NCBI GenBank assembly: GCA_030690245.1
Contig: JAUYGW010000092.1
Coordinates: forward strand, 1-8,008
DNA from: Gallionella sp.
GTDB lineage: Bacteria > Pseudomonadota > Gammaproteobacteria > Burkholderiales > Gallionellaceae
Length of the DNA: 8,008 bases
Reading direction: 5' to 3'
Of the stretch, positions 1-8,008 are shown piece after piece (position 1 is the stretch's first letter; each line of letters opens with the position of its first letter). Made by a program: the position numbers and the translations under genes. The notes below the pieces were generated by a model. The model made no database searches. It had not been told where the DNA came from and saw only the letters and a program-made list of their open reading frames with translations.

Positions 1-1037
1 TCTTCGTGAATATCGGACGAAGGCAGTTCCCCGACAATGGAGGTCAGCACATCGGTGAGCGTGACCAAGCCCTGCAATTCGCCATACTCGTCCACAATCA
101 GCGCGCATTGCTGGCGCGCCTTACGGAAGTTTTCCAGCAGGTGCGTGGTGGTTACGCCTTCCGGCACATATAGCGGCGGTCGCAGGGACGGCTCAATTTC
201 AAGTGGCTTGCCCGCCAGTGCCTCTTTGAGAAGATCCGACGTGCGTAATATCCCCACGATGTGATCCAGCCCATCACGGCAGACGACCACACGAGTGTAT
301 GGACTCTCGGCAATGCGGTTGCGAATCTCCACTTCCGGCTCGTCCAGATCAAGCACGTAGATGTCAGTCCGGTGCGTCATGATCGCCCCGATGCGCTGCT
401 CATCAAGACGCAGCACATTGGAAACGATGGCCTGTTCGCTTTCATGGAACACGCCGGACTCGGCACCCTGTTCCATCAGCACCTTGATTTCATCATCGGT
501 TACAGACTGCTCCTCCTTGCGACCGGCACCCATCATGCGCAGCAGAAAACTGGAAGACGCCGAAAGCAACCAAACCAGTGGCCGGGCTATGCGTGCCAAC
601 ATATTCATCGGCGGTGCGATCAGCGAGGCAATTTTCTCCGGAGCGCGCAGCCCAAGTTGTTTTGGAACCAGTTCTCCGACAACGACGGAGAAATAGGTCA
701 GCCCCACAACCACCAGTGTCAGTGCGATGCCTCTGGCGTAGGGTTCAATCAGTGTGAAACCGGCAAGCCAGGTAGTCAGCGGATCGGCCAGCGCAGTTTC
801 GCCGATAGCGCCGCTCAAGATACCTACGGTCGTAATGCCGACTTGAACCGTGGAGAGAAAGGTGGAGGGTTCGTTGTTAAGTGCCAGTGCCGATTGCGCG
901 CCGGGGCTGTCGTCATCGGCCAGTTTTTGCAGGCGCGCCTTGCGGGAAGAGACTACGGCGATTTCTGACATCGCCAAAACGCCATTCAGAAGAATCAAAA
1001 ACAGAAGTAATACTATATCCACTACAGAGTCGCCCAT
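1..1037 (-). CDS. CNNM (DUF21) + CBS-pair membrane transporter, HlyC/CorC/PaeA-like; C-terminus cut by window edge
   Basis: Inner-membrane protein of the CNNM/CorC family, whose members are linked to Mg2+/Na+ transport or, for E. coli PaeA (YtfL), polyamine export; the substrate cannot be told from sequence. I translated 345 residues. An N-terminal hydrophobic helix (about 5-27) ends in the family hallmark NGVLAMSEIAVVSSRKARL. Conserved LNNEPSTFLSTVQVGIT lies at about 54-70, further membrane segments at about 66-98 and 104-121, then GELVPKQLGL (121-130). Two CBS domains follow (about 217-275 and 283-340), the second carrying ALIVDEYGELQGLVTLTDVL. Full-length relatives run about 430-450 residues, so roughly 90 residues, the CorC_HlyC C-terminal domain, lie outside the window. 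The start at 1037 is the first ATG after an in-frame TAA 16 codons upstream; no strong Shine-Dalgarno sequence is visible. The reading frame is intact, and the gene stands apart from the pyruvate genes. Confidence 0.93.
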   Translation of the reverse strand, partial: MGDSVVDIVLLLFLILLNGVLAMSEIAVVSSRKARLQKLADDDSPGAQSALALNNEPSTFLSTVQVGITTVGILSGAIGETALADPLTTWLAGFTLIEPYARGIALTLVVVGLTYFSVVVGELVPKQLGLRAPEKIASLIAPPMNMLARIARPLVWLLSASSSFLLRMMGAGRKEEQSVTDDEIKVLMEQGAESGVFHESEQAIVSNVLRLDEQRIGAIMTHRTDIYVLDLDEPEVEIRNRIAESPYTRVVVCRDGLDHIVGILRTSDLLKEALAGKPLEIEPSLRPPLYVPEGVTTTHLLENFRKARQQCALIVDEYGELQGLVTLTDVLTSIVGELPSSDIHE

Positions 1038-1333
1038 CGCCGTCAGGCGTGCGAACCAGGATCGAAAGGGCGCAATTCTAACATCTTAACAACGTCATTT
1101 TCAGTTCATCGCCCCTGAACCGGGCAAGAGCCGCCATGCAAAATTTTCTATATTTGCCGGTCTATAGTTCAGGCATGTTTTCTCTTGGCGCATTGGTATT
1201 CTGCGAAGCGCATTGTAAGCATTGATGAGATTTCGGAACTACTATGGTTTAGCCTAATGCCTGTGTGTATGGTGCGCATCCGGAAAATGCGGAGCGCATG
1301 TGTTGCCGATTCATGGACGTGTGGACGGCTGTG
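1038..1333. other. Intergenic stretch without a recognisable gene
   Basis: This stretch lies between the end of the EamA relic and the CNNM/CBS gene. It is more AT-rich than the surrounding coding DNA (for example around 1139-1170) and has only short open frames on both strands, none resembling a known protein. The next 60 bases or so downstream of the relic's stop (1333-1270) could be further decayed His-rich tail, but this is too degraded to support. A CTATA/TATAG inverted repeat (around 1148-1167) and two copies of GCGCATTG (1188 and 1208, 20 bp apart) are present with no assignable role. Apart from the weak promoter, I see nothing functional. Confidence 0.5.
1075..1104 (-). promoter_or_regulatory. 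Weak candidate sigma-70 promoter of the CNNM/CBS gene
   Basis: On the minus strand a -10-like TAGAAT (1080-1075, 5 of 6 consensus bases) is preceded by CTGAAA (1104-1099, 4 of 6) with an 18-base spacer. Transcription would begin near 1068, about 30 bases before the ATG at 1037. The position is reasonable, but hexamer matches of this quality occur by chance, so this is only a candidate. Confidence 0.28.
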
Positions 1334-1706
1334 TCAGGCACCCGATGGCGCCTCATCGTCGTGTGAATGAAAGTGATGCTCGTCATGAGCGTGTTCGTGG
1401 GTATGCACCATCAGATCAGTGTGGGGGTCGTGGTACCCCATGCCAGACAGGCTCCCAGAATTGCCAAGAACGGTCATGCTCCAGCGAACCGTGCTTGGCT
1501 TGGCCAGGCCACGACAAGACGATTGCTCCTGTCACAATAGCCACCATACCAAGGGCAATCCCCCGGTCAAAGTTTTCTTTGAAGGCGAACCAGGCAAGCA
1601 ATGCTGTAAACACGCCTTCCGCGTTTAGCATCAGCGAGGTATCCGATGCAGGCTGCCGGTCAGTTCGGACAGAGGTTACCCTCTGCCTATGCATAAGCGC
1701 CAACAT
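1334..1706 (-). pseudogene. Remnant of an EamA/DMT-family permease with His-rich C-terminal tail (frameshifted and internally deleted)
   Basis: Intact relatives are inner-membrane permeases of about ten helices (two EamA repeats) ending in a His-rich, probably metal-binding, cytoplasmic tail. Three pieces survive in different frames. The frame from 1706 encodes SLMLNAEGVFTALLAWFAFK, then ENFDRGIALGMVAIVTGAIV and LSWPG, which is the typical end of the first EamA repeat. The next conserved piece, FLAILGACLAW (1470-1438), is in another frame. It runs straight into a third frame at about 1432 with MVHTHEHAHDEHHFHSH and a TGA at 1334-1336. The N-terminal repeat (about 90-100 residues) and nearly the whole second repeat (about 130-150 residues) are missing, so no transporter can be made. 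The relic begins only 27 bases after the ppdK stop and in the same frame as ppdK. Family identity rests on recognised motifs; deletion sizes are estimated from memory of the family. Confidence 0.8.
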
Positions 1707-1733
1707 TAAGCATCGGTTTGCATCACCAACTGA

Positions 1734-4529
1734 TCAAATCGGTTCCTGGTATTGGCTCTCCAATAACTTTGCCTGCGCCGCCGCCAGGCGTGCGATGGGC
1801 ACGCGCGGCCCGGAGCAGGAAACGTAATTGAGCCCGATGTGATGGCAGAAACGGATGGAACCGGGGTGTCCGCCATGTTCGCCGCAGATGCCCATTTTCA
1901 AGTCCGGGCGGGTCTGGCGTCCTCTCTCCACCGCCAGCTTCATCAGCTCTCCCACGCCCTTGATATCCAGCACCTCGAACGGGTTGTCTTCCAGGATGCC
2001 GGTTTCGTTGTAGGCGGGGAGGAATTTGTTTTCCGCATCCTCGCGGCTGAAGGAGAACGTCGCCTGGGTCAGGTCGTTGGTGCCAAACGAGAAGAACTCG
2101 GCGGTTTCCGCCATGCGCCCGGCGCGTATGCAGCCGCGCACCACTTCCAGCATCGAGCCGAACTTGAATTGCACGTTGATGCCGTGGGTAGCGTTCACTT
2201 CCTGGTGGATGCGCTGCACATAACTGTGGATGCGCTTGAGCTCTTCCACCGTGGCCACCTGCGGCACCATGATTTCCGGATAGATTTCGACGCCGTCTTT
2301 GGCGCACAGCGCGGCGGCTTCGAGTATCGCCCGGATCTGCATCGAGTAGATTTCTGGATAAGTGATGCCCAGCCGCACGCCGCGATGGCCCAGCATCGGG
2401 TTGACTTCGGCCAGGGCCCTGACCTTTTTCAAGATCACTTCCTTCTTGCCGATCACGTCTTCCTCCATGTGCGATTCCTTGAAGTCGCTCAGTCCGCCCA
2501 TGAGTTTGATCAGGCCATCGGCATATTGCTGGTAAAGCTTGGGGTTGAGCATCTTGAGCGTTTCCGGCAACTCTTCCAGGCCATCGATGGTGTCGCGCAA
2601 TTGGTGCAGATGCGCGATTTCCAGTTCGAGTTGTGCTGCGGTAGGCAGGAATTCGTGCATCGGCGGATCGAGCAGGCGCACCGTGACCGGCAGCCCCTTC
2701 ATCGCCTTGAAGATGCCCTTGAAGTCGGCACGCTGGATCGGCAGCAGCCGATCCAGCGCGGCCTGGCGGTCTTCCTTGGTCTCGGCGAGGATCATTTCCT
2801 GCACGATCGGCAAACGGTCGGTGCTGTTGAACATGCGCTCGGTGCGGCACAGGCCGATACCCATCGCGCCGAATTCGCGCGCGCGCTGCGCATCGTGCGG
2901 CGTGTCGGCGTTGGCCATCACCTTGAGCCTGGAAATCTCGTCCGCCCAGGCCAGCAGCATGTCCATTTCCTCGGAAAACTCGGCCTCCACGGTCGGCACT
3001 TCGCCCGCATAAACATGGCCGGTGCCGCCGTCGATGGTGATGACATCGCCTTCGTGCAGCGTGGTTTCGCCGATCCGCGCGCTGCGCAGCACGTCGTTGA
3101 TGACGATCTGCTCGCAACCCGAGACACAGGGCTTGCCCATGCCGCGCGCGACCACGGCAGCGTGTGAGGTCTTGCCGCCGCGACTGGTCAGGATGCCCTG
3201 CGCCTGGAAGAAGCCGTGGATATCCTCGGGCTTGGTTTCCTCGCGCACCAGAATGATTTTTTCGCCGGCGCGCCCGCGCGCTTCGGCGGTGTCGGCATCG
3301 AACACAATCTTGCCGGATGCCGCGCCGGGAGAGGCCGGCAGCCCCTGCGCCAACGACTTGCCATGAAAGTTCGGCGCCAATTGCGGAACCAGCAACTGTT
3401 CAAGAATCGCCGGCTCGATGCGCAGCAAGGCGCGCTCTTTGGAAATCAGCCCCTCGTTGAACATTTCCACCGAACTGCGCACCATGCCGCGCGCGTTCAT
3501 CTTGCCGTTGCGCGTTTGCAGGCAATACAGGATGCCTTTCTCGATGGTGAACTCGAAATCCTGCACTTCGTGATAATGCGATTCCAGCCGGTTGTGCTGG
3601 ACCATGAGCTGGCGGTAGATGACCGGCATTTCCTGTTCCATCTCGGCGAGCGCCTTGGGCGTGCGGATGCCCGCGACCACATCTTCACCCTGCGCATTGA
3701 CCAGGTATTCGCCGTAAATAACATTCTCGCCGGTGCCGGGGTTGCGCGTGAAACCCACGCCGGTGCCGGAATCGTTGCCCATGTTGCCGAACACCATGGT
3801 GCAGATGTTCACCGCCGTGCCGCTGGCCTGGTCCTTGGTGATCTTGAACTGCCTGCGGTAATCCACCGCGCGCTTGCCCATCCACGAGCCGAACACCGCG
3901 CCTGTCGCGATTTCCAGCTGTTCGTAAGGGTCCTGCGGGAAGGGCTTGCCGGTCTGGCGCTGAACAATGGCGAGGAATTCGCCCGCCAGTTCCTTGAGGT
4001 GATCGACGTTTAAATCCAGATCCTGGGGCGCGCCATATTTGCGCTTGATCGCGGCCATGCGCTCGTCAAAATGTTCGTCGCTGATGTTGAGCGCGATCTT
4101 GCCGAACAACTGGATGAAGCGGCGATAAGTATCGTACGCAAAGCGTTCGTTGCCGGTTTGCTTGATCAGGCCCTGCAACGAAGTTTCGTTGAGGCCGAGA
4201 TTGAGGATGGTGTCCATCATGCCCGGCATGGACATGGACGAGCCGGAGCGCACCGAGACGAGCAAAGGATTTTCGCCGCTGCCGAAGCCCTTGCCGGTCT
4301 TCTTTTCCAGTGCCTGCATGTGCGTCTTGATGGACTCCATCAGCCCATCCGGCAGCTTGTTCTTATCCAGGTAGGCCGCGCATGCATCGGTGGTGATGGT
4401 GAAGCCGGGCGGGACATTCAGGCCGATCTGCGTCATCTCGCACAGGTTCGCGCCCTTGCCGCCCAGCAGCATCTTGTTCTTGCCATCGCCTTCTTCGAAT
4501 TCGTAAATGTATTTTTTGCTATTAGTCAT
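1734..4529 (-). CDS. ppdK: Pyruvate, phosphate dikinase (complete, 931 aa)
   Basis: Cytoplasmic enzyme catalysing pyruvate + ATP + Pi = PEP + AMP + PPi, reversibly. Domains in order: ATP-grasp nucleotide-binding domain (about 1-345) with GGKGANLCEM (23-32) and VSVRSGSSMSMPGMMDTILN (91-110); swivelling phosphohistidine domain (about 390-505) with GGKTSHAAVVARGMG (451-465), catalytic His456 and Thr454 at the site phosphorylated by the regulatory protein PDRP in other PPDKs; C-terminal PEP/pyruvate barrel (about 520-930). Barrel residues matching the Clostridium symbiosum active site are Arg562, Arg618, Glu795, Asn818, Asp819 and Cys882 (in GICGEHGG). All key residues are present, so it should be active. 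The start at 4529 is supported by AGGGGA (4539-4534) four bases upstream. It is longer than the roughly 875-residue classical enzyme, mostly through an extra stretch before Glu795. It follows nifJ by 146 bp, which fits a shared acetyl-CoA/pyruvate/PEP role. No clear terminator follows. Confidence 0.97.
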   Translation of the reverse strand: MTNSKKYIYEFEEGDGKNKMLLGGKGANLCEMTQIGLNVPPGFTITTDACAAYLDKNKLPDGLMESIKTHMQALEKKTGKGFGSGENPLLVSVRSGSSMSMPGMMDTILNLGLNETSLQGLIKQTGNERFAYDTYRRFIQLFGKIALNISDEHFDERMAAIKRKYGAPQDLDLNVDHLKELAGEFLAIVQRQTGKPFPQDPYEQLEIATGAVFGSWMGKRAVDYRRQFKITKDQASGTAVNICTMVFGNMGNDSGTGVGFTRNPGTGENVIYGEYLVNAQGEDVVAGIRTPKALAEMEQEMPVIYRQLMVQHNRLESHYHEVQDFEFTIEKGILYCLQTRNGKMNARGMVRSSVEMFNEGLISKERALLRIEPAILEQLLVPQLAPNFHGKSLAQGLPASPGAASGKIVFDADTAEARGRAGEKIILVREETKPEDIHGFFQAQGILTSRGGKTSHAAVVARGMGKPCVSGCEQIVINDVLRSARIGETTLHEGDVITIDGGTGHVYAGEVPTVEAEFSEEMDMLLAWADEISRLKVMANADTPHDAQRAREFGAMGIGLCRTERMFNSTDRLPIVQEMILAETKEDRQAALDRLLPIQRADFKGIFKAMKGLPVTVRLLDPPMHEFLPTAAQLELEIAHLHQLRDTIDGLEELPETLKMLNPKLYQQYADGLIKLMGGLSDFKESHMEEDVIGKKEVILKKVRALAEVNPMLGHRGVRLGITYPEIYSMQIRAILEAAALCAKDGVEIYPEIMVPQVATVEELKRIHSYVQRIHQEVNATHGINVQFKFGSMLEVVRGCIRAGRMAETAEFFSFGTNDLTQATFSFSREDAENKFLPAYNETGILEDNPFEVLDIKGVGELMKLAVERGRQTRPDLKMGICGEHGGHPGSIRFCHHIGLNYVSCSGPRVPIARLAAAQAKLLESQYQEPI

Positions 4530-4618
4530 ACCATCCCCTGTTTAATATTTGCATATTACTGAGCTTGCGTAATTCATAACAGTGCCTTTACCGCAACCAT
4601 CAATCCTGCGATGACCAA
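4530..4618 (-). promoter_or_regulatory. Leader region of ppdK with a strong ribosome binding site
   Basis: This is the stretch between the nifJ terminator-like palindrome and the ppdK ATG. AGGGGA at 4539-4534, four bases before the start codon, is a good Shine-Dalgarno sequence and fixes the start. The part nearest ppdK (about 4540-4580) is AT-rich and could hold a promoter, but every -35/-10 pair I tried matches the consensus only partially (for example TTACGC, 17 bases, AATATT), so I do not name one. No riboswitch or operator is recognised. Confidence 0.5.
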
Positions 4619-4649
4619 AATGTACGGGCACGGCGCGCCGTGCCCGTAC
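4619..4649 (-). terminator. Probable rho-independent terminator of nifJ: perfect 28-bp palindrome plus short T-run
   Basis: Positions 4622-4649 form an uninterrupted 28-bp palindrome; each arm begins GTACGGGCACGG. As RNA from the minus strand it folds into a 12-bp GC-rich stem with a CGCG loop, 26 bases after the nifJ stop codon, followed by ATTTT. The T-run is short, so efficiency is uncertain. On the plus strand no T-run follows, so termination would act in the direction of nifJ only. A dispersed palindromic repeat is an alternative or additional identity. Confidence 0.72.
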
Positions 4650-4675
4650 GTTACGCACCGAACTGTTTACCCGGA

Positions 4676-8008
<3,333 letters not shown>

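Noticed and set aside
261..968. 235-residue plus-strand open frame opposite the CNNM/CBS gene
   Set aside because: The minus strand here encodes a clear CNNM plus CBS protein in one uninterrupted frame; the plus-strand product has no recognisable family.
1188..1215. Two GCGCATTG copies 20 bp apart, considered as an operator
   Set aside because: It is an eight-base repeat only, not positioned against a supported promoter, with no regulator gene nearby; chance is the simpler explanation.
1682..1714. Imperfect inverted repeat downstream of ppdK, considered as its terminator
   Set aside because: The arms are AT-rich with a mismatch and no T-run follows; it is too weak to call.
1723..3117. 464-residue minus-strand open frame in another phase of ppdK
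   Set aside because: It is very rich in Arg, Gly and Ala with no motif, and lies wholly over the real ppdK frame apart from a few bases.
1839..3167. 442-residue open frame on the plus strand, antisense to ppdK
   Set aside because: It is a shadow of ppdK: no domain, unusual His/Asp/Arg composition, and complete overlap with a gene whose catalytic residues are all present.

Overview
The window looks like part of a proteobacterial chromosome, most likely betaproteobacterial (Nitrosomonadales/Gallionellaceae-like). That placement is inferred from protein flavour, the strong GC bias at third positions and the type of His-tailed EamA transporter remnant; no marker gene is present to prove it. Every gene I can support reads on the minus strand, so transcription runs from high to low coordinates.

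Layout in the direction of transcription. (1) 8008-4676: a large single-chain pyruvate:ferredoxin (flavodoxin) oxidoreductase (nifJ/PFOR), missing roughly the first 65-70 residues at the window edge. (2) 4649-4619: a perfect 28-bp palindrome followed by a short T-run, probably the nifJ terminator. (3) 4529-1734: a complete pyruvate, phosphate dikinase (ppdK, 931 aa) with a good ribosome binding site. (4) 1706-1334: a broken EamA/DMT-family permease, reduced to part of its membrane core in two frames and fused by deletion to its His-rich cytoplasmic tail. (5) 1333-1038: about 300 bp without a gene, holding only a weak candidate promoter for the next gene. (6) 1037-1: a CNNM/CBS-domain (HlyC/CorC, PaeA-like) membrane transporter, cut at its C-terminus by the window edge.

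PFOR and PPDK share pyruvate. PFOR interconverts acetyl-CoA + CO2 + reduced ferredoxin with pyruvate + CoA, and PPDK interconverts pyruvate and phosphoenolpyruvate at the expense or gain of PPi/ATP. Side by side they form a reversible acetyl-CoA/pyruvate/PEP node, used either for carbon assimilation and gluconeogenesis or, in the other direction, for fermentative or PPi-linked energy metabolism. They are 146 bp apart with a terminator-like palindrome between them, so they may be separate transcription units that are only functionally linked.

I see no CRISPR array, tRNA, rRNA, insertion sequence or phage gene, and no convincing new multi-gene system. The items most worth a second look are the doubly truncated EamA relic with its surviving in-frame His-rich mini-ORF, an apparent extra segment of about 50 residues in PPDK, and the perfect palindrome.
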